Origin: DASQHW01 sp038209365
GTDB taxonomy: Bacteria > Actinomycetota > Acidimicrobiia > IMCC26256 > PALSA-610
Direction of reading: 5' to 3'
NCBI GenBank assembly: GCA_038209365.1
Contig: JBBQXS010000071.1
Coordinates: 1 to 18,604, forward strand
DNA: 18,604 bases
In this document: in pieces, positions 6,067 to 14,143 of the stretch
Layout: each line of letters begins with the position of its first letter
Position numbering within the stretch: position 1 is the first letter of the stretch
Program-made: the position numbers and the translations under genes
The notes under the pieces: generated by a model
What the model was told of the DNA's origin: nothing
Seen by the model: only the letters and a program-made list of their open reading frames with translations
Databases searched by the model: none

Positions 6067-9000
6067 TTAGCTGCAGGTGGTGTCTTGGGGGAGTTGTTCA
6101 CCGATGAATCGGTGCCACTCTTCGGCGGTGAGGTCACGTCCGACGAGCGCACAGGCTTCGGCCCGCCAAGTGTCGGGCGTGATGCGAATGCGGTCGACAT
6201 GCCCTGCGAAGTCGAACGCTACGAGCTCGCGACCGTCAGGGGTCGACTCGAAGAGGGGAGCGACGTCGGTAAACGGTGCGCCGATCGCCAGTCCGCTCAC
6301 GACGTCGTAGAGCTGGATTGTTGTCGAGCCGCTGTTGTCGACGTTCAAACCGATCAGTGTGCGCCCGTCGGGTGTGAGCTCGATGGAAAAGACGTCGCTG
6401 TCGACGGTGATTTGGGACACTGCGCGCTCGGTCGCGACCTCGAAGATCGTGACGTCAGTCGAGGAAGTTCGGAGGGCAACCAAACCGCCGTCGGCCGAGT
6501 ACGGCGGATCGATGTTTCTCGACCAGTCGAGGTCGGCCTGAGCGAACGGAACGGGCGCGCGAGCACCGGTGTGCGTGTCGATGGCGAACGCGGGAGCTGA
6601 GAATCCCGCGAAGATCGCGCGGCGGCTGTCGCCGGTAAAGCCGGTGAAGAACGCTTCCTCGGCGCCCGCCGACCTCCAGATCGTGTCGCCGGTGCTCGCG
6701 TCGAGCAGCGTCGAACCTGCAAAAGTGATCGTGGTGAGCATGAATACTCGGCCGTCGGGCGAGAACGCGACTTCTCCAGGGTCATCTATCTCTCGTCGGA
6801 GCCGAAGGGATCGAGAGCCGATGTCCCAGCCGAGAAGCTCCGCCGGCTCGGGAGCGAAGAGGTCACCGGCCGTCGCCGCAAGCTGGCTCCCCGTACGGTT
6901 GAAGCTGAAGCTGTAGACGATGTTGGTCTTGGCGTGCGGAAGCGTCCCGATGCGAGCTCCGCTTCGGGCATCGAGTAGGTCGACCTTGGCGCCCTTGGCG
7001 ACGGCGACGGTCGCGCCGTCGGGACTGATCGCGCGTAGACCGCCCGTTGGTGCCCCGGCAAGAGTCACGCTCGTGCGGGCAGGCTCGACTGTCACGGGCG
7101 CGAGGATCAACACGTCACCGCCGTCGCCGACGCTGACGATCTGCGTCCCGGCCGCGTCGAGGAAATCGGCGGCCGTCCCGGGCGTGAAAAACGTGGTTCC
7201 GACGGTCATGGGATCACCGAGGACGTCGCCGGCGCTCGCGTCGCGCACCCGGATCACACCCTCGGGTGCTCCGAGCTGCCCCTCTACCGTGAGCAGCCGG
7301 GTCCGGTCGCGACTCATTTTCACAACTTCCTCCGTCGGCTCGAGCCCAGGAACCGGGTACGTTGTGATGCGCGCCATGGTGGCCGCACTCCAGACGACGG
7401 CTGCTTCGGTCGAGGGTCGACCGCCTCCGATGGAGACGAGCTGCAGGCCGGCCGGTGTGGACTCGTACCGCAATGACGTCTGAGCCGCACCGTGATGGGC
7501 GATCACCGGATTGGTCAACTCGTCGCCGGTTGCCGTGTCGTACTGGCGGATCTCGTGCGCGTCGGACGCCGGCTCGAACGGCGGCCCAACCGTTGAGCTG
7601 GTCGCCAGGCGGCTTCCGTCGGGTGAAAGCACAAGGAACTCGATCGACGGGCTCGCCGGCGCGAAGGTGACCGACGCTCCCGTCGCGAGATTGCGAATCA
7701 CGATCTCGTTGGACAAGGCCGCCGGCCATGCCGCAAGTCGATCGCCATGCCCGTCGAGCGCGAGCTGGCTGGCGCCGATGCCCGGCAACTTGTACAAGAA
7801 CTGACCCGACGTCGTGTCGACGACGGCGACACCGCCGAACGCGGTTCCGGCGATACGCCGGCCGTCACCGCTGTATCCCGGAATCGCGATACTCGGTCCA
7901 CCAAGGGACGGCAACGGCACAGGCGTTCCCTCGGGCAAACGCAACAGGTTCGGGCAATAGGGCGAACACTCGAGGGGGCCGTCGCCGCCCGTGACCATCG
8001 ACGAGAAATCGGGCGCGACGAACAGACTCGAGGTCGCTCCCCGATGTCCGGACAGGAATCGAACGAGATTGGGTGGTCGCTTCTGCAGCGTCTGCAACAA
8101 CGCGTCGCGGACACGAACGTCGTCGGATCGCTGCGACGCCTCGGCCGCGAGGACGAGCGCAGTGTCCAGGCCACCCGAGGTTGCCGATTCGGCGAGCGCG
8201 TTCGCAGCCATCCCTCGCACCAGCACCAGGTCACGTTGGCGGGTGACCTCGGCGGTTTGGGTCTTCGCGATGGCGGTCTGGGTGTCGGCCCGGTCCTTCT
8301 GATGCTCCGCCTCAACTCGGCGGGCCTCCGCCTCCAGTGCGCTAGCCCTGGCCGCGTCGGCCTGCCGGCGCGCGTCCGCCGCGGAGAGCGTGGCCTGCCG
8401 AGCCGAAGCTTCGGCATTATCGGCGGCGGTATCGGCACGCGCGGCCTCACGGCGCGCCCTTTCTGCTTCGGCGGCACGATCACCCTCGGCCCGGCGCGCA
8501 TTCGTCGCTTCTTGTTGCGCGCTCACGTTCGCGGCCTCGGCCACCTTCTGCTGCTCGGCCGCGTTCGCCGCTTCGGCCCGGGCACGATCACCGGCCTGCA
8601 CCGCCCGAGCCGCAGACGACGCCTCCGCGTTGCGCGCCGATTCCGCTTCCACCGCCCGCTGACTGGCAACGTTCTCCGCCTGACGCGCCTGCGTCGCCGA
8701 CGTGCGCGCCCGCGCCGCCTGCGCATTGGCACGATGCGCGTTCGTCACCGCGAACACCGACGCCAACACCGCCGCCGACGCCAACACCACCGCGAGACCC
8801 GCACGCGCCAACCCCACCGCCCGGCGATGACGACGCACGTCCTCGGACTCCAGCTCCTCCTTGGCGATGCCATGCATCGGCGCCGCCAGATCAGCCACCG
8901 CCTCCCGAAAACGGGAATGGCGCAGGTCGAGCTGCTCCTCGTCGCGCGCCCAGCGCAAATCGAGATGGCGGGGCTCACCCGCGAACCGCCCCGCCAACGC

Positions 9001-9375
9001 CGCCGGCAGCGCCGACGACTGCCCGGGGTCGTAATCGCTGCGAGCATCGTCCCAGACCAAGCTGCCGTCGGTGAGTACCGGCAAGATGTGATCGGGGTCC
9101 TTGTGGGCGCACCAGTAATCGATCTCGCGGTTCACCCACGGCGACGCCGCAGCTTCCGGCGATGCCAACAGCACGAACCAATTCGCGTCGTCCATCGCCG
9201 CCGCAATGGACGCCCACAGATGCGGATTGACACTCAGCCCCGTGTCATCACGAAACACCCGCAGCGCCCACCGCCGATACCACGGCCGCGCCAACCGCTG
9301 CAGACCCGTCTGCACCGCCGGCGCCAAACGCCCGTCGCCCGCGTGCGAATAAGAGATGAACGCGTCGTAACCCAT
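6067..9375 (-). CDS. TIR domain, transmembrane, coiled-coil and beta-propeller protein
   Basis: A 1102-residue predicted signalling or defence protein. Residues 1-165 are a TIR-type domain: it opens with YDAFISYSH, and E84 in SPWVNREIDYW aligns with the catalytic Glu of SARM1-type NADases (WVHKEI). Residues 187-211 form one membrane helix. About 212-385 is a very Ala/Glu/Arg/Gln-rich coiled coil. Residues 386-435 (VRGMAANALAES, then LALVLAAEAS-like text) match the linker that precedes WD40 propellers in actinobacterial nSTAND1 proteins. About 436-1075 contains many degenerate WD40-like blades (SPDGSRLATSS, SPDGATVAVAK, SPDGRVFMLTT, TPDGRTLIGLN). It ends with the AEACALVGRDLTAEEWHRF tail seen after such propellers. 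ATG 9375 is chosen because GGGGAGG lies six bases upstream and the TIR domain begins at once; the open frame further upstream crosses the sodC terminator. NADase activity is inferred. Confidence 0.88.
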   Translation of the reverse strand: MGYDAFISYSHAGDGRLAPAVQTGLQRLARPWYRRWALRVFRDDTGLSVNPHLWASIAAAMDDANWFVLLASPEAAASPWVNREIDYWCAHKDPDHILPVLTDGSLVWDDARSDYDPGQSSALPAALAGRFAGEPRHLDLRWARDEEQLDLRHSRFREAVADLAAPMHGIAKEELESEDVRRHRRAVGLARAGLAVVLASAAVLASVFAVTNAHRANAQAARARTSATQARQAENVASQRAVEAESARNAEASSAARAVQAGDRARAEAANAAEQQKVAEAANVSAQQEATNARRAEGDRAAEAERARREAARADTAADNAEASARQATLSAADARRQADAARASALEAEARRVEAEHQKDRADTQTAIAKTQTAEVTRQRDLVLVRGMAANALAESATSGGLDTALVLAAEASQRSDDVRVRDALLQTLQKRPPNLVRFLSGHRGATSSLFVAPDFSSMVTGGDGPLECSPYCPNLLRLPEGTPVPLPSLGGPSIAIPGYSGDGRRIAGTAFGGVAVVDTTSGQFLYKLPGIGASQLALDGHGDRLAAWPAALSNEIVIRNLATGASVTFAPASPSIEFLVLSPDGSRLATSSTVGPPFEPASDAHEIRQYDTATGDELTNPVIAHHGAAQTSLRYESTPAGLQLVSIGGGRPSTEAAVVWSAATMARITTYPVPGLEPTEEVVKMSRDRTRLLTVEGQLGAPEGVIRVRDASAGDVLGDPMTVGTTFFTPGTAADFLDAAGTQIVSVGDGGDVLILAPVTVEPARTSVTLAGAPTGGLRAISPDGATVAVAKGAKVDLLDARSGARIGTLPHAKTNIVYSFSFNRTGSQLAATAGDLFAPEPAELLGWDIGSRSLRLRREIDDPGEVAFSPDGRVFMLTTITFAGSTLLDASTGDTIWRSAGAEEAFFTGFTGDSRRAIFAGFSAPAFAIDTHTGARAPVPFAQADLDWSRNIDPPYSADGGLVALRTSSTDVTIFEVATERAVSQITVDSDVFSIELTPDGRTLIGLNVDNSGSTTIQLYDVVSGLAIGAPFTDVAPLFESTPDGRELVAFDFAGHVDRIRITPDTWRAEACALVGRDLTAEEWHRFIGEQLPQDTTCS

Positions 9376-9510
9376 GGATGCCTCCCCGACAGCGGCTCCC
9401 ATCCTTGTCCCGCCATCCAGCAGTGTCCACGTGACGACAACCGCCTCCAGATCTCCTCGAGCTGGCGGAACCTGGAAGCGCTGAGAAGACCGTCTCGCAG
9501 TATCCGCATA
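9376..9510 (-). promoter_or_regulatory. Leader and promoter region of the TIR gene
   Basis: These 135 bases lie between the sodC terminator and the TIR start and must hold the promoter of the TIR gene if it is transcribed alone. The ribosome site GGGGAGG is clear. I see no convincing -35/-10 pair. An in-frame ATG at 9402 is a weaker alternative start. Confidence 0.45.
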
Positions 9511-9543
9511 GGAAGAGGCCCGGCCGACGGCCGGGCCTCTTCC
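9511..9543 (-). terminator. Strong 15-bp hairpin terminator of sodC
   Basis: GGAAGAGGCCCGGCC (9511-9525) and GGCCGGGCCTCTTCC (9529-9543) pair perfectly around a three-base loop, 32 bases beyond the superoxide dismutase stop. There is no long U-tract, but the stem is the strongest seen in the window and separates sodC from the TIR gene. Confidence 0.85.
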
Positions 9544-9575
9544 ACGCCTTCGCGTTCGAGCGCCGTATCCGATGC

Positions 9576-10193
9576 TCAGCGCTGCTCGATCACGCCGCAC
9601 GCGAAGCGCGCGCCGGCGTTGCCGGTTGCAGCTGTTCCTCCTGTGCCGTAGTAGGCCGTGCCGTTGTCGGTGTATTGGTTCGTTGCGGTGCCGAGCGGCA
9701 CGTTGCCGAAGTTGTCGGCTCCGGCGTGGACGACGACCGCGTGACCGACCAGCTGGTCGGCGGTGAACTTGTCGACGACGAACGTGATCTCGACTTCACC
9801 GTCGCCCTGGCGAATCAAGCTCGGCAAGTCGCCGGTGTGAGCCCCGTGCGTGTGGCCGCCGATGTCCCAGTGGCCGCCGACGGATGTGAACGCGGTCGTC
9901 GGGTCACATCCGGGGCGGATCCCGGAGGTCGGGTCCGGATCGTTGGCGTGAATGTGGAAGCCGTGGAACTCCGCGGAGTCGACGGGCAACGCGACCTTGG
10001 CACGAGCGGTGACGACGCCGTGGTCACGTGCGAATCGCACGTCGCCCACGGTCTGCCCGCTCGCGTTCAGGAGCTTCGCTTGCGCGAATACCGGGCTCGC
10101 ACTTCCCGCGGTGGCAGTCGCGGCGATGACAACTGCAACCAGCGCGGCTGCCGCCAGGACGGCCGCCATTCGGTTCTTGTAGTTGATGTGCAT
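9576..10193 (-). CDS. sodC: Secreted Cu/Zn superoxide dismutase
   Basis: A 205-residue extracytoplasmic enzyme that dismutates superoxide. ATG 10193 follows AAGGAG about 11 bases upstream. A Sec-type signal occupies residues 1 to about 37 (basic MHINYKNR, long Ala/Val core, then SASPVFAQA). There is no lipobox Cys, so it is probably released or held only by an uncleaved signal. The metal ligands are complete: HGFHIHAND (H78, H80, H82), GGHWD (H108), HGAHTGDLP (H116, H119, D122) and VVVHAGADNFG (H156). C96 and C199 form the likely conserved disulfide. It is divergent from the lysozyme-like lipoprotein gene and is followed by its own strong terminator, so it is monocistronic. Confidence 0.95.
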   Translation of the reverse strand: MHINYKNRMAAVLAAAALVAVVIAATATAGSASPVFAQAKLLNASGQTVGDVRFARDHGVVTARAKVALPVDSAEFHGFHIHANDPDPTSGIRPGCDPTTAFTSVGGHWDIGGHTHGAHTGDLPSLIRQGDGEVEITFVVDKFTADQLVGHAVVVHAGADNFGNVPLGTATNQYTDNGTAYYGTGGTAATGNAGARFACGVIEQR

Positions 10194-10501
10194 GACTCTC
10201 TCTCTCCTTCGGAACGGTTGGATCGCGCCGATCAAGTCAGGTGGCGCGCAGGTGCGCGGTCGCTGCGTTCCCCCACGTGTGATTTGCATCGTCCGGAGTA
10301 TTGATCGGCAGCGGATGCCACTGAAGGGTGGAGGCTCCCGACTTTGTGCGGGCTACCCGAATCGGCCCGGGGGGGTTAGCTCCGGGACTCCCTCGCTCGT
10401 TCTTGCCCACCCCGGGCTCGCCGCGCGCCGCAGTAGCTTGACGTCCCCGGACAGGTCTTCGTGTCGAAGACGCGTCACCAAGGCTCTCGAGGCCGCGCAC
10501 G
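10194..10501. promoter_or_regulatory. Divergent promoter region between sodC and the lysozyme-like gene
   Basis: These 308 bases separate two genes transcribed away from each other, so both promoters should be here. The sodC ribosome site (AAGGAG, minus strand) lies near 10205-10210. A run of seven G at 10369-10375 is notable, and GCCCGGGG (10365-10372) can pair with CCCCGGGC (10410-10417) across a long loop. I find no convincing -35/-10 hexamers and no recognisable riboswitch. Confidence 0.45.
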
Positions 10502-11167
10502 ATGAGATCGAAACTGTTGGCGATCGTCGCTGTGAGCATGCTCGGCGCGTGCACCTGCCTCCCCAATGTCCGATTCGGAACGCGCGGGGGAACTCGACCG
10601 CCCGACGCCGCGGCCGCCGAGCAGGAAGCCATCGGCTACGCGCACGACAACGGGTTCGGTGACAGCCGCGACAGCATGGCTCGCATTGCCGCGATCGGCA
10701 TCGCCGAGTCGTCGCTCAACAGCGCGGCGCGCCACTGGCACGACCAATCTCGCGTCGACTCGGGCCCGTGCTGCGACAAGGATCCGGCGCACCCCCAGCC
10801 GAAGCTGTGGCGGTGTCACCCGCGCTGTGTCGCCGACCGTGGCTGGTTGCAGATCAACTCGTACGCGTGGGGGCCACACGCCGGGAACCCTTCCTCGGCA
10901 GCGTGTGGCGCAACGGACGCACAAGCCGACACGCCGAGCGTCGCAACGTTCATCGCGCGGTGCATCTTCAACTACGGCGTCGCGCACGGCACCAACGGTT
11001 GGGACACGTGGGACGCCTGGAAGCTCGGCAAATTCACCGACGCGACTCCCTGCCGGCGGGCCAAGTGCTACTACGAGCCATACTCCGGCACGCGCAATGG
11101 CTGGCCGAGCGTGCCCGTCCAGGTCGACGCCTGGTGCGCGTCGCACAACAACCCGAGCGGCTGCTAG
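10502..11167 (+). CDS. Cys-rich lipoprotein with lysozyme/transglycosylase-like domain
   Basis: A 221-residue exported protein that probably cleaves peptidoglycan. ATG 10502 opens a signal with lipobox LGAC (Cys17). The domain at about 55-200 has the marks of the lysozyme-like fold: IAAIGIAESSLN with candidate catalytic E69, then DRGWLQINSYAW, the counterpart of the S-x-G-L-x-Q-I-N motif of SLT and resuscitation-factor-like enzymes. Ten further cysteines lie beyond residue 80, in pairs such as GPCCDKD, WRCHPRC and TPCRRAKC, and suggest several disulfides, unusual for this fold in bacteria. The ribosome site is weak. The next gene on this strand, the channel-like protein, starts 90 bases downstream. 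The enzymatic activity is inferred from motifs only. Confidence 0.75.
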   Translation: MRSKLLAIVAVSMLGACTCLPNVRFGTRGGTRPPDAAAAEQEAIGYAHDNGFGDSRDSMARIAAIGIAESSLNSAARHWHDQSRVDSGPCCDKDPAHPQPKLWRCHPRCVADRGWLQINSYAWGPHAGNPSSAACGATDAQADTPSVATFIARCIFNYGVAHGTNGWDTWDAWKLGKFTDATPCRRAKCYYEPYSGTRNGWPSVPVQVDAWCASHNNPSGC

Positions 11168-11257
11168 CTCGACGAGGAGCACGACGGAGATGCGGCATTG
11201 CCTATGGTGCAGTGCCGCGTCGCTCGTATCGGTTGTGACTCGTTCTCGGGAGGAGTC

Positions 11258-12373
11258 ATGAGAACCCTGGGCGGCATCGCCGGACTGCTCTTGGTCACGG
11301 CGGTGCTCTTCGAGGCATTCGAGACGATCATCTTGCCGCAGCGCGCGCGCCGGCGATGGCGGATCACCGAAGCTGTGTACTCGGTCACATGGCCGGCCTA
11401 CCGCGCCGCGGCGGCGGCTGTGCGAAACGGTCGGCGCCGCGAGCGCGTCCTCAGCTACTACGGGCCCGGGTCGTTGCTGTTCACCATCGCGCTGTGGTTC
11501 GCCGGATTCATCTTCGGCTACGCGCTCGCATTGTGGGCGTTCGCCCACGACCTGGGTGGCAATGGCGGCTCGTTCGGCAACGCCGCGTACATCGCGGCGT
11601 CCATGGTCTTCACCCTCGGTCTCACCGAGGTGGTACCTCACGGAACGGCTGCCCATGCGCTTGCGATCACCGCGGGCGGCACGGGTTTTGCATCGCTGGC
11701 GTTGCTCGTCGGGTATTTGCCGACGCTGTACCAGGCGTTCTCACGTCGCGAGACCTACATCTCCCAACTCGACGCGCGCGCGGGCTCCCCGCCGAGTGCC
11801 GGCGAGCTCCTCGCTCGCAACACCGGAGACGGCAGTGACGACATCGGTCCGTTCCTCCTGGCCTGGGAGGGCTGGAGCGCCGACCTCCTCGAGAGCCTGC
11901 TCTCGTATCCGACCTTGGGCTATTACCGCTCGCACCATGACAACCAGTCGTGGGTCGCGGCGCTGACAGCCGTGCTCGACACGTGCTCGATCGTGCTCGT
12001 CTCGGAGCAGCGTCGCCCTCACCGTCAGGCGAAGCTCACATACGCGATGTGCCGGCATGCCGCAGTGGACCTCACGCGCTCGCTGCAAGCGCGGCCCGCA
12101 ACGAACGTCGACCGGCTCGACACCTCCGCGTACGAACGACTGCGGACGCGACTGGAAAGCGGCGTATGGCACCTCCCCGACGTCGCACCACCGAAGCTCG
12201 CGACGCTGCGGACGGGATACGAGCCATACGTCGCCGCCCTGTCGCACCGGCTCCTGATGCCGCTTCCCGAGTGGACCGCGCCCGATGGCGCGCAGGACAG
12301 CTGGCAGCTCACGCAGATCGTCGAGCCGACGCGGCGGGCTGCGCGGCGCGCGCGCCGATCGCTCGGTCCCTAG
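11258..12373 (+). CDS. Ion-channel-like membrane protein with degenerate selectivity filter
   Basis: A 371-residue membrane protein. ATG 11258 is preceded by GGGAGGAG. Hydrophobic helices lie at about 4-25, 72-95 and 131-155. Between the last two, AASMVFTLGLTEVVPHG (113-129) sits where two-helix K+ channels have pore helix and filter; the spacing and the following Pro fit, but TLGLTE replaces the usual TVGYGD, so K+ selectivity is doubtful. After residue 160 comes a cytoplasmic region of about 210 residues (LLARNTGDGSDDIGPFLLAWEGWSADLLESLLSYP is part of it, 183 onward), helical and unrecognised. The C-terminal TAG is shared with the convergent flavoprotein gene. It could be a channel, a transporter fragment or a sensor. 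Confidence 0.7.
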   Translation: MRTLGGIAGLLLVTAVLFEAFETIILPQRARRRWRITEAVYSVTWPAYRAAAAAVRNGRRRERVLSYYGPGSLLFTIALWFAGFIFGYALALWAFAHDLGGNGGSFGNAAYIAASMVFTLGLTEVVPHGTAAHALAITAGGTGFASLALLVGYLPTLYQAFSRRETYISQLDARAGSPPSAGELLARNTGDGSDDIGPFLLAWEGWSADLLESLLSYPTLGYYRSHHDNQSWVAALTAVLDTCSIVLVSEQRRPHRQAKLTYAMCRHAAVDLTRSLQARPATNVDRLDTSAYERLRTRLESGVWHLPDVAPPKLATLRTGYEPYVAALSHRLLMPLPEWTAPDGAQDSWQLTQIVEPTRRAARRARRSLGP

Positions 12374-14091
12374 GCCGTGATCGTCGCGAGATGATCGTGC
12401 GCGGAACGCACCGCGCTCGACCCTTCACCCACTGCAGCGGCAAGGCGCTTGAGTGAACCGCTGCGCACATCGCCGACCGCGAACACGCCTGGGACGGAAG
12501 TCTCGAGCGGGAGCGGATCGCGCGTCGCGAACCGGGGACCAGTACGGATCGAGTCCGGCAAGGAACGGTCGGTGAGGACGAACCCCTTCGCGTCGAGCTC
12601 CAACACGCCGCGCAACCAGGCGGTCGCAGGCTCGGCGCCGATGAAGCAGAACAGCCCCGCGCACTCGACGGTGCGACGCTCGCCGGTGGGGGTGTGCTCG
12701 AGGGTGACATGATCGAGATGGCTGTCGCCGGCGAGCGCACGGACCTGAGTAGCGGTGATCAGCTCGATGCGTGGGTCCGCGTCGAGCCGCTCGATGAGGT
12801 AGTGCGACATGCTGTGCGTGAGGTCATTGCTGCGGATCACGATCGAGACCCGACTGCCCTGTTGCGCGAGGTAGATCGCGGCTTGGCCGGCGGAGTTGCC
12901 GCCTCCGACGACGATCACCTGCTGACCGGCGCACAGGCGCGCTTCGAGATTGGTCGCCGCGTAGTAGACGCCCGCGCCCTCGAACCGTTCGAGGTCCTCG
13001 ACCGCGAGTCGTTGATAGCGCGCGCCCGTTGCGACGATCACCGTGCGGGACGGGATCTCGCTGCCGTCGGCCAGGATGATCACCTGGAAGCCGTCCGCCA
13101 CCCGCAAGCCCCCGACCTCGCACGGCGCGTTCAAGCGCGCGCCGAACCGCTGCGCCTGGATCGCGGCACGCGCAGTGAGGTCCTGACCCGTGATGCCGTT
13201 CGGGAAGCCGACGTAGTTGTCGATGCGCGAGCTGGCGCCGGCCTGCCCACCCACGGCGACCGCATCGAGCGACACCGTGTTGAGTCCTTCCGAAGCTCCG
13301 TAGACCGCGGCCGCAAGGCCCGCCGGACCGCTCCCGACCACCACCAGGTCGAACAGGTATCCGGGCTCTTGATGGAACGTGAGCCCGAGGTGCTCGGCGA
13401 GCTCGCCGGGCGTCGGGTGGCGCAACACCCCCGTCGTGGTGACGACGACAGGCGTGTCACGCCGCCGGAACCCCATGTTCGCGAGCAACACCTCGACGTC
13501 GTCCTCGTCCTCGATGTCGATCCACGTGTGCGGCACCCGAGACCGGGCCGCGAACGAGCGCAAAGCCATCGCCTCACCCGAGTAACGGGAACCGATGATC
13601 CGCACGGCACGCGCGCCCTCTCCCGACCGCAACAGCTCCCGGCGTGCGACGAGGGCCGAAAAGATCGTGTCGGCGAGATCTGGCTTGCTGCCCATGACCC
13701 GGCGGAACTCGTCCATCGGAACCGCCAGCACCCGGCCGGCCTTACTGACGCGAGCCGTCAGGTACAAGCGCTGGCCCGTCACCATGTTCAGCTCGCCGAG
13801 AAAGCGCCCGGCCCCGTGGGTCGTGATCAGGGTCTCGCCCTCGAGATCGGGACGGACGATGTCGACGACGCCTTCGAGCACCACGAAGAAGTCGTCGTAC
13901 GTTTCGTCGCCGGCGCGGAACAGGGTCTCGCCCTCTTCGACGACGCGCTCTTCCCCGAACGGTGCCAGCTCGGCAAGCGCCGCCTCATCCAGCGTGGGCG
14001 CCGCGCGCTCGGGGAGTTCCACCGCGAAGCTGGTGTCGAGCGGCGACGAGCTGCGCTCCGGTCGGGTCACCCGCGGCAACTTAGTCTTCAC
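12370..14091 (-). CDS. cNMP-binding, glutaredoxin-like and TrxR-like flavoprotein
   Basis: A 573-residue three-part protein. Residues 30-155 are a cyclic-nucleotide-binding domain (FRAGDETYDDFFVVLEGVVDI, GRFLGELNMVTGQRLYLTARV is its phosphate-binding cassette region). Residues 162-236 resemble a glutaredoxin-like domain without its active-site Cys (IIGSRYSGEAMALRSF). Residues 246-573 are a two-dinucleotide-fold flavoprotein like thioredoxin reductase: FAD motif GSGPAG (253-258), NAD(P)H motif GGGNSAG (396-402) and second FAD motif FAVGDVR (537-543). The redox CxxC of thioredoxin reductase, expected after GVYY near 378-381, is replaced by AATN, so it cannot act as a classical thioredoxin reductase. 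Start GTG 14091 has only a weak ribosome site. A regulated NAD(P)H oxidoreductase is the likely role; the partner is unknown. Confidence 0.88.
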   Translation of the reverse strand: MKTKLPRVTRPERSSSPLDTSFAVELPERAAPTLDEAALAELAPFGEERVVEEGETLFRAGDETYDDFFVVLEGVVDIVRPDLEGETLITTHGAGRFLGELNMVTGQRLYLTARVSKAGRVLAVPMDEFRRVMGSKPDLADTIFSALVARRELLRSGEGARAVRIIGSRYSGEAMALRSFAARSRVPHTWIDIEDEDDVEVLLANMGFRRRDTPVVVTTTGVLRHPTPGELAEHLGLTFHQEPGYLFDLVVVGSGPAGLAAAVYGASEGLNTVSLDAVAVGGQAGASSRIDNYVGFPNGITGQDLTARAAIQAQRFGARLNAPCEVGGLRVADGFQVIILADGSEIPSRTVIVATGARYQRLAVEDLERFEGAGVYYAATNLEARLCAGQQVIVVGGGNSAGQAAIYLAQQGSRVSIVIRSNDLTHSMSHYLIERLDADPRIELITATQVRALAGDSHLDHVTLEHTPTGERRTVECAGLFCFIGAEPATAWLRGVLELDAKGFVLTDRSLPDSIRTGPRFATRDPLPLETSVPGVFAVGDVRSGSLKRLAAAVGEGSSAVRSAHDHLATITA

Positions 14092-14143
14092 CGAGTCTTA
14101 CTTCGCTCCAAGTTGCCCCTCGGTGCCCGTGGTCAGCCTCGAA

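Noticed and set aside
9376..9600. An N-terminal extension of 75 residues on the TIR protein
   Set aside because: The frame is open, but it passes through the sodC terminator stem and the TIR domain begins immediately after ATG 9375 with a good ribosome site.
7747..9651. A 634-codon open frame on the plus strand opposite the TIR gene
   Set aside because: Its product is Arg/Gly/His-rich with no domain, as expected of an antisense frame in high-GC DNA; it also crosses the sodC terminator.
10260..10501. Possible cyclic-di-AMP or other riboswitch ahead of the lysozyme-like gene
   Set aside because: Cell-wall hydrolase genes of Actinobacteria often have one, but I could not align the conserved core or pairings here.
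10475..11656. A 393-codon open frame on the minus strand
   Set aside because: It covers the lysozyme-like gene and the start of the channel gene in antisense; both plus-strand products have clear signals and helices.
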